Program-made: the position numbers and the translations under genes
Notes under the pieces: generated by a model
What the model was told of the DNA's origin: nothing
Databases searched by the model: none
What the model saw: the letters and a program-made list of their open reading frames with translations, nothing else
Source of the DNA: DASUNQ01 sp035536455
GTDB taxonomy: Bacteria; Acidobacteriota; Thermoanaerobaculia; Multivoradales; UBA5704
DNA: 64,000 nt
Direction: 5' to 3'
Assembly (NCBI GenBank): GCA_035536455.1
Contig: DATLOC010000006.1
Span: 62,001 to 126,000, forward strand
In this document: piece after piece, positions 7,713 to 16,554 of the stretch
Position numbering within the stretch: position 1 is the first letter of the stretch
Layout of the letters: every line of letters begins with the position of its first letter

Positions 7713-10700
7713 ATGCGCGACCTGATCAAGGCGACCGCGCGCCTCTCGTGGGCGATGTCGCTGCTCGGCGTCAAGAGCGTCGGCGACCTCTTCACCAGGC
7801 TGGCTTCCCCGGCGGCGACGGGCCAGCCCCCGTCGGCCGCCCTCGACGAGGTGGCGCAGGCCGCGCAGCGGCAGCTCGGCGGCGAGCTGGGAGCGCTCTA
7901 CCAGACCGGCGACCGGCTGCAGTCGGGGCTGGTCGACCTGGTCTTCGGTGGCGTGCCGGGCGGCGCGGCTGGCGGCGCCGGCGGCGGCACGTCGGGAGGG
8001 GGTCCCGGCGGCACGCCGCCGCCTCCGCCGGTGGACGCCGGGCGTCTCGACCGGCGGGCCTTCGTCGTCCTGGGAGAGGGGCTGGCGGCGGGCGCCGGCG
8101 ACTTCGCGCTCAGCTCCGAGCTGCAGCGCGACTGCTTCCCGGCGCAGGTCGCGCGCCAGATGCAGGCAGCATTCACCCAGACGCTCATCCAGCCGCCCGG
8201 GATCGGCAACCTGCCGGGCTATCAGACGCTACCGGTGCGCGTCCCGGGGCCGCTCCAGAGCACGGTGCTCGAGGACACCCAGCCGCAGGCGCCGCCCCAC
8301 AACCTGGCCGTCCCCGGCTTCCGTGTCGCGGACACGCGCGGTCGCCCGCCGCGCCCGCCGCTGGTGCACCGCCACGACGCGGTGCAGACTGCCGCCAACC
8401 TGATCCTCGGCCTGCCGGCCATGGCGCAGCGCGGCGGCGGCACGTTCGCCAGCGCGCTCGACACGGCGGTGGCGGCGGCGCCGTCGCTCGCCCTCGTCGC
8501 CCTGGGCTACTGCGAGGCGGTCGAGGCCGCGGTGGCGGGCGCGCCGCGGCGCATCCCGGGAAGCGCCGAGCTGCGCGCCGCCTACGGCGAGGTCTTCGGC
8601 GCCCTGCGGCGGGCCGGGGCCGAGGTCGTCGCCCTCAACGTCCCCGACCCGCTCGACACCGCCTACGTTTCGACGCTGGAGGGCGCGGCGCGCGTCGTCG
8701 TGGCCGATCCCGCCCTGCTGCAGAATGCCTTCGGGCTCGCCGCCGACGACCTGGTCACCGTCGCCGGCCTGGTGGAGATCGGCAACCGCATCCTCACCGG
8801 CGCCCAAGGGCCGCTGCCGGCGGGCAGCGTGCTGAAGGCGGCGACGGCGCGCCAACTGCGCCAGCGCCTGGCGGAAATGAACGGCGCGCTCGGCGCCGCG
8901 GCGGCGAAGCACGGCGTGCACCTGGTGGACGCGCACGCCCTCTTCGCGCGGCTGCGCGCCGGCGGGGTGGAGGTCGGCTCGCGGCGGCTCACCGCCGACT
9001 ACCTGGGCGGCCTCTACAGCCTCAACGGCTACTACCCGGGCAAGACCGGCCACGCCCTGATCGCCAACGAGGTGCTGGCGGCGCTCGACGCCGCCTTCGG
9101 CGCCGCGTTCCCCCGCGTCGACGTGGCGGCGGTGGCGGCGACCGACCCGGTCGCCGGCTACCAGCCGGCGGGGACGGCCGGGCCGAGCTGGCCGGCCGAC
9201 CCGGCCGCCGCCGTGGGCATGCTCCAGCAGTCGCTCGGCGCGGTCGTCGCCGCCGCGGCGAGCGCGCCGCCCCCCGGCCCGCTGCCCGCGCCGCCGGCAC
9301 CGCCGCCGCCGCCGGCGCCGGACCCCAACGCCCTGATCGAGCCCAGCGTGCCGGTGCTCAGCGGCATTCTCTCCCAGCCGCCGCCGCGCCACCCGCCGGC
9401 GCGGCGCAAGCTGGAGCTGCCGCCGGGCCGCGAGCAGACGCTGCCGCTGGCGCCGCGCGCCAGCTACTTCGGCGACGCGCTGCTCGCCATCGACTGCGCC
9501 GACCGGGCTCGGGCGGTGTGGGGGTCGTGCGGCAACCAGTTCTTCGGCGGGCTGGCGATGATGGACCAGCACCTGACCGGCGAGGTGCGCCTGCGCTTCG
9601 ACGAGCCGCAGGGGGACCTTACGCGCTTCGAGATCAGCTTCCCAGGCGGCCTGCGCGGCGCCGACGCCTCGCTGGAGGCGCCCTGGGGCTACAAGCTGCC
9701 GTCGCTGCTCGGCGCAGTGACCGACGCGCCGGGCGTCGTCTCCTGGGGAGTCCTGAACCTCGCCACCGGCCAGATCGTCGAGCTCCCGGACGGCACGCAG
9801 CTCTTCGTCAACGCTAACTTCTTCAACACGGCCCTGCTGGCGCTGATCCGGGTTAACCCCGGCTTCCCGCAGGTGCCGATCAGCTTCCCCGGCCAGTGGG
9901 GGAGCGTCTGGGCGCGCTTCGAGCAGCGCCCGGACGGCCTGCTCCACTTCGCCTTCCACGGCTCGACCTTCCTGCCGCTCGGCCCCTTCCTGCCGGAGGC
10001 GCGCTTCCCGCTGCCCTTCGCCGGCCCGACTCTCGAGTACGCCAGCGTCCCGGCGCGCGGCACGGTGCTCCACCCGCACCTCCACCTGAGCACGCAGGAG
10101 CCGCCGCCGGCCGCGGCCGGAGACACGGCGCCGGAGATCCCGGTCAACACCGTCCGCGAGTACGTCTGCCACACCCACAACACCAGCTTCGGCGACGACT
10201 TCATCCTCAACTCGCCGGTGCTCGGCGGCGTGGCGACCGGCCGCTCGCAGCTCGCCGGGCGCATGAACGTGCAGTTCGGCCCGCGCTCGGGCGACACAGT
10301 GCCGATCGCGGTGACCTCGCTGACGCCGGGCGGCTACCTCGCCGGCGTGCCGCAGTCGCAGATCACGCAGGAGTTCCCCGGCCAGCTCTACCCCGGGCCG
10401 CTCGGCTACAACGCCGTCCTGCGCTTCCCGCTGACCAGCTACGGCCTCGACGACGTCTACATCCTGGACGATCCGTGGGACCTCTCGGTGGCGGCGGTGG
10501 ACGTGGCCAGCGGCCGGGTGGTGGACCACCAGCTCCACCGCGGCTTCATCGGCCAGGACGTCTTCCTGGCGCTGATCCGCGTCGAGCCGCGCACGCCCAA
10601 GGCGTCCTTCCTGTTCCGCGGCCCGGCGGGGTTCGCCAAGGGCGCGAGCGGGCAGACGATCTACTACTTCCAGGGGAAGGTGAACATCCCGTATCCGCCC

Positions 10701-11234
10701 GGGTTCCTCTTCCCTTACCCCAACCTGGCGAACGGCTTCCCGGCCGGTCCCGGCTCCTCGCTCGACCCCTTCTTCTGGGTGCAGGCGATGGACGGGCCGG
10801 AGCCGGCGGGGTACGTCAAGCGCGGCGGCGGGAAGGGGATGCGGGCGACGACCGGCGACATCTTCTCCTACCGCTACGAGATCCCCGCCGACCCGGCGCG
10901 CCACCGCGCCGTCTTCGAGTACGAGAACTTGAGCCTCGCTGAGTCGCCGGGCGTGTTCAAGCTGGACAGCCTGGCCTGGGTCCGCTTCAGCAGCTCCGCC
11001 TCGCCGCGCGCCCGCGCCGCCGAGCCCGACACCGTCACCTTCTGCGGCTGGGGCGTCTGGAGCCGCGCCGGCACCGAGAGCCGCGAGCTGGCGACGGTGC
11101 AGATCTCGACCGCCCCCGGGGCTCCCTACGTCGGGATCCAGATCCGCGCCGGCGCCGTCTCCAACGTCGACACCAAGCCGCCGAACCAGGACCAAGTGGT
11201 CCCGATCCCCCATGACATCCGGAAGGAGGAATGA
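7713..11234 (+). CDS. SWAMSL module fused to a degenerate SGNH-hydrolase domain and a large beta-rich C-terminus
   Basis: 1173 residues from ATG 7713, chosen because the protein then starts MRDLIKATARLSWAMSLLG like the gene at 1062. After a Gly/Pro linker, residues ~110-465 have the SGNH/GDSL block order: FVVLGEGLAAGAGD for block I, NLAVPGF for block II, ALVALGYCEA for block III and SLNGYYPGKTGHALIANE for block V. The catalytic positions are substituted: GDSL Ser is Gly, block III Asn-Asp is Cys-Glu, and block V Asp/His are Asn/Tyr. It is thus a predicted pseudoenzyme. A Pro-rich linker (about residues 525-575) precedes ~600 residues of beta-rich sequence with two related sections (for example 'ALLALIRVNPGFPQ' and 'VFLALIRVEPRTPK'), family unknown. 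It overlaps the patatin gene by ATGA. Confidence 0.75.
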   Translation: MRDLIKATARLSWAMSLLGVKSVGDLFTRLASPAATGQPPSAALDEVAQAAQRQLGGELGALYQTGDRLQSGLVDLVFGGVPGGAAGGAGGGTSGGGPGGTPPPPPVDAGRLDRRAFVVLGEGLAAGAGDFALSSELQRDCFPAQVARQMQAAFTQTLIQPPGIGNLPGYQTLPVRVPGPLQSTVLEDTQPQAPPHNLAVPGFRVADTRGRPPRPPLVHRHDAVQTAANLILGLPAMAQRGGGTFASALDTAVAAAPSLALVALGYCEAVEAAVAGAPRRIPGSAELRAAYGEVFGALRRAGAEVVALNVPDPLDTAYVSTLEGAARVVVADPALLQNAFGLAADDLVTVAGLVEIGNRILTGAQGPLPAGSVLKAATARQLRQRLAEMNGALGAAAAKHGVHLVDAHALFARLRAGGVEVGSRRLTADYLGGLYSLNGYYPGKTGHALIANEVLAALDAAFGAAFPRVDVAAVAATDPVAGYQPAGTAGPSWPADPAAAVGMLQQSLGAVVAAAASAPPPGPLPAPPAPPPPPAPDPNALIEPSVPVLSGILSQPPPRHPPARRKLELPPGREQTLPLAPRASYFGDALLAIDCADRARAVWGSCGNQFFGGLAMMDQHLTGEVRLRFDEPQGDLTRFEISFPGGLRGADASLEAPWGYKLPSLLGAVTDAPGVVSWGVLNLATGQIVELPDGTQLFVNANFFNTALLALIRVNPGFPQVPISFPGQWGSVWARFEQRPDGLLHFAFHGSTFLPLGPFLPEARFPLPFAGPTLEYASVPARGTVLHPHLHLSTQEPPPAAAGDTAPEIPVNTVREYVCHTHNTSFGDDFILNSPVLGGVATGRSQLAGRMNVQFGPRSGDTVPIAVTSLTPGGYLAGVPQSQITQEFPGQLYPGPLGYNAVLRFPLTSYGLDDVYILDDPWDLSVAAVDVASGRVVDHQLHRGFIGQDVFLALIRVEPRTPKASFLFRGPAGFAKGASGQTIYYFQGKVNIPYPPGFLFPYPNLANGFPAGPGSSLDPFFWVQAMDGPEPAGYVKRGGGKGMRATTGDIFSYRYEIPADPARHRAVFEYENLSLAESPGVFKLDSLAWVRFSSSASPRARAAEPDTVTFCGWGVWSRAGTESRELATVQISTAPGAPYVGIQIRAGAVSNVDTKPPNQDQVVPIPHDIRKEE

Positions 11235-12457
11235 CGGCGCCCCTCGAACGTCCGCCCGGCTGGCGCCCGGCGCCCGAGCCGCGGCGCCGGACCGCGCTCG
11301 TCCTGTCGGGCGGCGGGGCGAAGGGCGCCTACGAGGTGGGGGTGATGCGAGCGCTCTTCGCCGGCGAGGTGTCGAGCACGGGGGGAGTCCCGCTGACGGC
11401 CGACGTCTTCACCGGCGCCTCGGTCGGCGGCTACAACGCCGTCTTCCTCGCGTCCCAGGGCGCGATCCCGGGCGCCGAGGCCAACGCCCGGCTCGAGCAG
11501 GTGTGGCGGACGCAGATCGCCGACACCCCGGCAAGCTGCGGCAACGGGGTCTTCCGCTGGCGCGCCGACCCGCTGCAGTACCTGTCGCCCGGCTGCCTGA
11601 GCACCCCGCTGCAGAACTTCGCCGAGCTGGCCAACGACGCGGCCTTCTGGGCCCGCTACGTGGTGACGCGCAGCGCGCAGTTCCTGCGCTCCACGGAGAG
11701 CCTCGAGGTGCGGCTCCTGCAAAGCGTCGACTTCGGCGCCCTGGTGACCTGGGAGCCGTTCCTGCGGCTGGTGCCGGCGACCATCGACTTCGCGGCGCTC
11801 GGCGCCTCGCCCAAGGAGGTGGTGGCCATCGCCTGCAATTGGCGCGAAGGCACCGTCAGGCCCTTCGACAGGGAGGCGATCGCCGAGACCTACCGCGAGC
11901 AAGCCGTCCTGGCCTCCGCCGCGATCCCGGGGCTCTTCCCGCCGGTGGTCATCGAGGACACCCCCTATGTCGACGGCGCCACGCTGGCGAACACGCCGAT
12001 GGCCCCGGCGATCCGGCTCGGGGCCAACGAGCTGCACGTCATCTACCTCGATCCGCTCGTCCGCAACGTGCCCTTCCCGACCCTCCCGGAGACCCTCGCG
12101 ACCGTCTACCGGCTGTACGTCATTCTCGTCGCCTCCAACTTCCGCGGCGACATCGCCACGGCGCTCCAGATCAACCGCGAGCTCGGGCAGGAGGGGCCGG
12201 CGGGCCGGGTGACCGCCGGCCGGCGCGGCCGCGGCGGCGCGGCGCGGCTCAGCCGCGTCGCCGAGCGGGCGCGGCGCGGCCGCGCCTATCGCCAGCTCAC
12301 CATCCACACTTACCGGCCGCGGGAAGACCTCGGCGGCGTGCTGGGCCTCCTCGACTTCGGGGCGCAGAACATCGATTACTTGATCGAGCAGGGCTACCGC
12401 GACGCCCTGGCGCACGACTGCGAGAAAGAGCTGTGCGTCCTGCCGGAGAAGGAGTGA
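11231..12457 (+). CDS. Patatin-like phospholipase, first copy
   Basis: 408 residues; GGAGGA precedes the ATG that overlaps the previous stop. Patatin motifs are complete: the oxyanion loop SGGGAKGAYEVG near residue 28, the nucleophile elbow GASVGGYNA near residue 62 (GxSxG) and the catalytic Asp in VDGATLANTP near residue 246. The family is made of Ser-Asp dyad lipid acyl hydrolases acting on phospholipids or neutral lipids. No signal peptide, so probably cytoplasmic or peripheral on membranes. An Arg/Gly-rich insertion occurs around residues 318-350. A homologue at 16551 has the same architecture and a similar C-terminal end (AQNIDYLIEQGYRDAL here, PGHLDDLIQKGFTDAT there). Confidence 0.9.
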   Translation: MTAPLERPPGWRPAPEPRRRTALVLSGGGAKGAYEVGVMRALFAGEVSSTGGVPLTADVFTGASVGGYNAVFLASQGAIPGAEANARLEQVWRTQIADTPASCGNGVFRWRADPLQYLSPGCLSTPLQNFAELANDAAFWARYVVTRSAQFLRSTESLEVRLLQSVDFGALVTWEPFLRLVPATIDFAALGASPKEVVAIACNWREGTVRPFDREAIAETYREQAVLASAAIPGLFPPVVIEDTPYVDGATLANTPMAPAIRLGANELHVIYLDPLVRNVPFPTLPETLATVYRLYVILVASNFRGDIATALQINRELGQEGPAGRVTAGRRGRGGAARLSRVAERARRGRAYRQLTIHTYRPREDLGGVLGLLDFGAQNIDYLIEQGYRDALAHDCEKELCVLPEKE

Positions 12458-12471
12458 GAGGCGCGCGCCTC
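12458..12471. other. 14-bp perfect palindrome between genes
   Basis: GAGGCGCGCGCCTC directly after the patatin stop. It can form a 5-bp stem with a GCGC loop or serve as a dyad operator; no T-run follows, so a terminator role is weak. Confidence 0.3.
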
Positions 12472-12481
12472 GAAGCGGGCG

Positions 12482-13114
12482 ATGGTCGAGACCGAGCTCG
12501 AACGGCTGGCCGCGGCCCGCGCCGCGACGCTGGGGCTGATCGCGGGGCTGTCGCAAGCCGAGCTCGACGCCGCGCCGCCCGGCGGCGGCTGGTCGATCGG
12601 CGAGGTGCTGGACCACCTGCTGCGCGCGGAGGCGACCAACCGCGGCGATCTCGCCGCCCTCGTCGCCCTGGCCCGCTCGGGACGCGAGCCCTACCTGCGC
12701 CGCAGCCTGGAGGAGTTCGACATCGCGCCCGCCTTCGTGCCGCGCTTCCTGCTCAACCTGCTGTCGCTGCCGCTCAGCTTCGCGACGCTGCTGGCGCCGG
12801 CGGCGCTGCGCGAGAGCGTGGTGCGCAGCCGCGCCTTCCCGGCGCGGGCGGCGCGGGTGCTCGAGCCGCGGCGCGGCCGCCCGGCCGGCGAGCTGCGCGC
12901 CGCGCTGGCCGCCTCGCTGGCCGAGATGCGGGCGCTCTTCGCCGCCAACTCCGACCTCGACTTCCGCCGCCTGGTCTTGCAGCACCCGCTGCTGGGGGCC
13001 AACGACGCGCTCGGGGTCCTGCGCCTGACCGCCGCCCACGAGCTGCGGCACCAGGACCAGATCCGCGACATCCGGCGGCGGCTCGGCGCCGCGCCGGCCT
13101 ATACTGCTTCTTGA
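12482..13114 (+). CDS. DinB-like four-helix protein
   Basis: 210 residues, ATG 12482. The N-terminal helix and 'GGGWSIGEVLDHLLRAE' match the DinB/YfiT fold, where this His is one of three metal ligands. The matching C-terminal pair is in 'TAAHELRHQDQIRDI'. The middle (residues ~75-120) contains a hydrophobic insertion (FLLNLLSLPLSFATLL) not typical of the core fold. Members include thiol-dependent transferases and stress proteins, so the biochemical role is open. It lies between the first patatin and the 240-residue gene, in the same direction. Confidence 0.75.
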   Translation: MVETELERLAAARAATLGLIAGLSQAELDAAPPGGGWSIGEVLDHLLRAEATNRGDLAALVALARSGREPYLRRSLEEFDIAPAFVPRFLLNLLSLPLSFATLLAPAALRESVVRSRAFPARAARVLEPRRGRPAGELRAALAASLAEMRALFAANSDLDFRRLVLQHPLLGANDALGVLRLTAAHELRHQDQIRDIRRRLGAAPAYTAS

Positions 13115-13148
13115 CGGTCTAAGCATTCAGCGAAAGGAGACCAAGTAC

Positions 13149-13871
13149 ATGGCTGAGAGCAGAACGCTGTTGGAGGCGCTGGACGGGATCCGCGACACCC
13201 TCGCCGGCGGACAGAGCGGCAACATCGAGTATCCGCGGATCGCCAACGGTCCGGTCGAGCACGTCCTCGCCTTCAACAACGACGAGTACATCGCGCTGAA
13301 AGACCCCGAGGGGGAGCACCCCTACTTCTCGTCGCACGGCGTCCTCACCGACCTGCAGCACCGGGAGCTGCCGGGCAGCAAGGTGGAGACGACGTTCCCC
13401 GTCGACCGTTCGAAGCTCGGGGAGTCGTTCCTCTGGCCCCCGCAGCAGCTGCCTCCCTGGGACGGCCCGCCCGTCGACAACAGGTACACGACCGGCCACG
13501 GTTACTCCAAGCAGGCCTACTTCTTCGGCGACGGCAGCTCGCTGGTGACTGTCGGGCCGTCGCTGCCCAAGATCGGCATCCTCAAGGGCGGCGGCGCCCA
13601 GTTCTGGGTGGCCAGCCTCAACGTCGTCGCGCAGGGGACAGGGAAGTATGCCGGCGCGCACGGCACGGCGGTCTACATCGGCAGCGCCTACCTGGAGACC
13701 TGGCCGGCGAGCTTCCCCGAGCAGGCGGCGATCCTGGCAAAGGGCTTCAAGGCCCTGGTCGGCACCTACTTCAAGCTGGTCCTCGCGGAGAACTTCGCCG
13801 ACGTCGCGCCGCCGGAGAAGGTCGCCGGCCCCGCCCCCGCTCCCGCCGCCGGGAAACGCCGCGGGAGGTAG
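13149..13871 (+). CDS. Unrecognised 240-residue protein upstream of the alcohol oxidase
   Basis: ATG 13149 with AAAGGAG at 13134-13140. No signal peptide. The C-terminal half has beta-strand-like sequence with 'GTGKYAGAHGTAVYIGSAYL', which recalls the GTGxYxGAxG turn of the allene-oxide-cyclase/dirigent barrel fold; this is a weak resemblance only. The tail is Pro/Ala-rich and basic. It ends 3 bases before the GMC oxidoreductase start, so the two are very probably co-translated and may work together, for example as a small subunit or substrate-binding partner (inference). Confidence 0.7.
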   Translation: MAESRTLLEALDGIRDTLAGGQSGNIEYPRIANGPVEHVLAFNNDEYIALKDPEGEHPYFSSHGVLTDLQHRELPGSKVETTFPVDRSKLGESFLWPPQQLPPWDGPPVDNRYTTGHGYSKQAYFFGDGSSLVTVGPSLPKIGILKGGGAQFWVASLNVVAQGTGKYAGAHGTAVYIGSAYLETWPASFPEQAAILAKGFKALVGTYFKLVLAENFADVAPPEKVAGPAPAPAAGKRRGR

Positions 13872-13874
13872 ACC

Positions 13875-16166
13875 GTGAGCGCCGGCCTCAGCGACCTCCA
13901 GAGCGCGGTCCTGCGGGCCCTGTGCGACACGTACGTGCCGGCGATCCGCGTCGCGCACGACCCGGCGGGCTTCTGGGCGCGTAGCGCCTCGGACCTCGAG
14001 GTCGAGCGGGCGCTGGCCAGGAAGCTGACCACCGAGGTCCCGGAGCCGCTGCGCGCGGCGCTCCTCGGTCTGCTGGACGCCTTGGCGGCGCAGGGGTTCG
14101 TCAAGGCGTCGCAGACCCACCGCGAGGCCATCCTCGCCCGGCTCGCCGCCTCCTCGCCCGAGGCGGCGGGCGGCCTCGGCTTCTACGAGAAGCAGACCCT
14201 GCTACTCAACTACGGGCTGCCCGAAGACCGGGGGTCCGACCCCAACCTCCTGATCTACGGCGCGCCGCAGGGGCAGAACCCGAACTGGGACGTCCTCGGC
14301 TACCCCGGGCCGGTCAGGACCCCGCGCGGCGACCCCGACGTCTGGATGGAGCCGGTCGTGCCCGCCGGCGACACGCTGGCGCTCGACGCGGACGTCTGCG
14401 TCGTCGGCTCGGGCGCCGGCGGGGCGGTGATCGCCGCGCGGCACGCCGAGCGCGGGCGCCGCGTCGTCGTGCTCGAGACGGGCGGACAGTACACCGCCGC
14501 CGACTTCTACCAGCTCGAGCTCTGGGGCTACCGCCACCTCTGGTACCAGGGCGGCGCCGTCCCCACCGCCGACGGCAATGTCCTCCTCCTCGCCGGCGGC
14601 TCGCTCGGCGGCGGCACCGAGATCAACTGGATGAACTGCGTGCGCACGCCCGACTTGGTGCGCGCGGACTGGGTCGAGACCTACGGCCTCGACGGCGTGG
14701 ACGGCCCGGAGTTCACCGGCCACATCGACGCCGTCGAGCGGCGCATCATGGCCAACCAGGGGACGGCCTACTGGAACGCGCAGAACGCGCGCATGAAGGA
14801 GGGGTGCGACCGGCTCGGCTACCTGAGCAAGCGGACGTTCGTCAACTGGGACCCGCAGCTCTTCAACTCCCTGATGGCGGGCTACACCGGCTTCGGCGAC
14901 CAGACCGGCGGCAAGCAGACCGCCCGCCGCACCTTCCTCTACGACGCCTACCGCAACGGCGCCCGCATCGTCGTGCACTGCCGGGCCGACCGCATCCTCG
15001 TCGAGGGGGGGAGGGCCGCCGGCGTCGAGGCGACCTACCGCGACCCGCGGGGGCGCCAGGCCAGGGTCACGGTGCGCGCGCCGGTGGTGGTGGCGGCCTG
15101 CGGCTCGCTGGAGACGCCGGCGCTGCTGCTGCGCAGCGGCATCGGCGGGCCGGCGGTCGGCAAGTCGCTGCACGTGCAGCCGGGGGGCGCCGTCTACGGC
15201 GTCTACCGCGAGAAGCAGAAGGGGTGGTGGGGCTCGCCGATGACCGCCAACTGCGAGGAGTTCACCGACACCGGCGACGGCTTCGGCTTCTACATGGAGA
15301 TCCCAGCCTTCGGCCCGGGTTTCGTGGCCTCGGTCATCCCGTGGACCACCGGGCGGCAGCACAAGGAGATGATGACCAAGGTGCCTTACATCAGCACCTT
15401 CATCTGGTTCCTCCGCGACCGCGGGTACGGGCAGGTGGCCGTCGACGGCAGCGGCAACCCGGTGACCACCTACGCGCTCACCAACCCGACCGACCAGAAG
15501 AACTTCCGCCACGCCGCGGGCGCGGCCATCCGCATCCACGAGGCGGCCGGCTCGCAAGAGATCTACGTCAGCCTGAAGCACCGCCAGATTAGCTGGAAGC
15601 GCGGGCAGAGCCTCGAGGCCTTCATCCAGAAAGTGGCGAAGGAGCCGATCCTCGACGGCGCGCAGCCGATGATCAGCGCCCACCAGCTCAGCTCCTGCCG
15701 CCTGGGCAACGATCCCGCGACCAGCGTCGCCGACACCAACGGCGAGCTGCGCGACGCCAAGGGCGTCTGGATCGGCGACGGCAGCGGTCTCCCGACCGCC
15801 CTGGGCGCCAACCCGATGGTCACCATCATGGCCCTGGCGGAGCGCACCGCCGACCGCATGCTGGCCTCCGCCGCCCCGGCGTGGTCGTGGGGACCGAGCG
15901 CCGCGGCGGGCCAGGACTGGAGCGGGGTGCCGGCGCTGGCGGCGAACGCGCTCGCCGCCATGACGTCGCTGGCGAACCCCGCCAACCTGCTGCGGGAGAT
16001 GGCGGGCATCCTGACCAACCCGATGAGCATCTTCACCCTGGGCGCGCGCCTGCTCTCCGGCTCGACCGCCGCGGATACAGGCCGCGTAGCGTCTGGCGGC
16101 GGCGCCCCGCCGTCAGGCCCGGCAGCGCCGCCGGGAACCGGCAGCACAGGAGGTCGGCATGGCTGA
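13875..16166 (+). CDS. GMC-family FAD oxidoreductase, long-chain alcohol oxidase type
   Basis: 763 residues; GTG 13875 with GGGAGG (13862-13867) upstream. The N-terminal ~150 residues are helical (LSDLQSAVLRALCDTYVP; DPAGFWARSASDLEVERALA), as in fatty-alcohol oxidases. The FAD dinucleotide fold follows at about residue 172 (DVCVVGSGAGGAVIAARHAE), then GSLGGGTEINWMNC, and the C-terminal GMC block HQLSSCRLGN with GDGSGLPTALGANPMVTIMA. The expected reaction is oxidation of a long-chain or other hydrophobic alcohol to the aldehyde. A ~90-residue C-terminal extension contains hydrophobic stretches (ALAANALAAMTSLANPANLL) that may bind membrane. It overlaps the SRPBCC gene by 8 bases. The family call is strong, the substrate inferred. 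Confidence 0.88.
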   Translation: MSAGLSDLQSAVLRALCDTYVPAIRVAHDPAGFWARSASDLEVERALARKLTTEVPEPLRAALLGLLDALAAQGFVKASQTHREAILARLAASSPEAAGGLGFYEKQTLLLNYGLPEDRGSDPNLLIYGAPQGQNPNWDVLGYPGPVRTPRGDPDVWMEPVVPAGDTLALDADVCVVGSGAGGAVIAARHAERGRRVVVLETGGQYTAADFYQLELWGYRHLWYQGGAVPTADGNVLLLAGGSLGGGTEINWMNCVRTPDLVRADWVETYGLDGVDGPEFTGHIDAVERRIMANQGTAYWNAQNARMKEGCDRLGYLSKRTFVNWDPQLFNSLMAGYTGFGDQTGGKQTARRTFLYDAYRNGARIVVHCRADRILVEGGRAAGVEATYRDPRGRQARVTVRAPVVVAACGSLETPALLLRSGIGGPAVGKSLHVQPGGAVYGVYREKQKGWWGSPMTANCEEFTDTGDGFGFYMEIPAFGPGFVASVIPWTTGRQHKEMMTKVPYISTFIWFLRDRGYGQVAVDGSGNPVTTYALTNPTDQKNFRHAAGAAIRIHEAAGSQEIYVSLKHRQISWKRGQSLEAFIQKVAKEPILDGAQPMISAHQLSSCRLGNDPATSVADTNGELRDAKGVWIGDGSGLPTALGANPMVTIMALAERTADRMLASAAPAWSWGPSAAAGQDWSGVPALAANALAAMTSLANPANLLREMAGILTNPMSIFTLGARLLSGSTAADTGRVASGGGAPPSGPAAPPGTGSTGGRHG

Positions 16167-16554
16167 CGACATTCACCAGGAAGTGACGATCGAGGCGAGC
16201 CCCGAGCGGGTCTACCGGGCGCTCACCGACGCCAAGCAGTTCGTGGAGCTGAGCGGTGGCGCCGCCGCCGAGATCACTCCCGAAGCCGGCGGCGCCTTCT
16301 CCGTCTTCGGCGGCATGATCGAGGGCCGCAACGTCGAGCTGGTGCCCAACCGGCGCATCGTCCAGGAATGGCGGGTGGCCAACTGGGAGCCCGGCGTCTA
16401 CTCGCTCGTCCGTTTCGAGCTCCAGCCGGAGGGCGCGGGCACGCGCCTCGTCTTCGACCACACGGGATTCCCCGAGAGCGAGCGGGAGCACCTGGCGAGC
16501 GGGTGGCACCAGCAGTACTGGGAGCCCCTGCGGAGGTACTTGTCCGCCCCATGA
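16159..16554 (+). CDS. SRPBCC (START-like, AHSA1-type) domain protein
   Basis: 131 residues, ATG 16159 preceded by ACAGGAGG. The whole protein is one SRPBCC domain: 'HQEVTIEASPERVYRALTDA' at the N-terminus, 'NRRIVQEWRVANWEPG' in the middle and 'GTRLVFDHTGFPESEREHL' before the C-terminal helix. The fold has a deep hydrophobic pocket for lipids or other small molecules. Its overlap with both the oxidase gene (8 bases) and the second patatin gene (ATGA) suggests a carrier or chaperone for the same hydrophobic pathway (inference). Confidence 0.88.
   Translation: MADDIHQEVTIEASPERVYRALTDAKQFVELSGGAAAEITPEAGGAFSVFGGMIEGRNVELVPNRRIVQEWRVANWEPGVYSLVRFELQPEGAGTRLVFDHTGFPESEREHLASGWHQQYWEPLRRYLSAP

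Noticed and set aside
8229..11213. 994-codon open frame on the minus strand opposite the SGNH-like gene
   Set aside because: Composition is His/Arg/Gly/Ala-rich shadow sequence typical of antisense frames in GC-rich genes; no domain is visible and the plus-strand gene is well supported.
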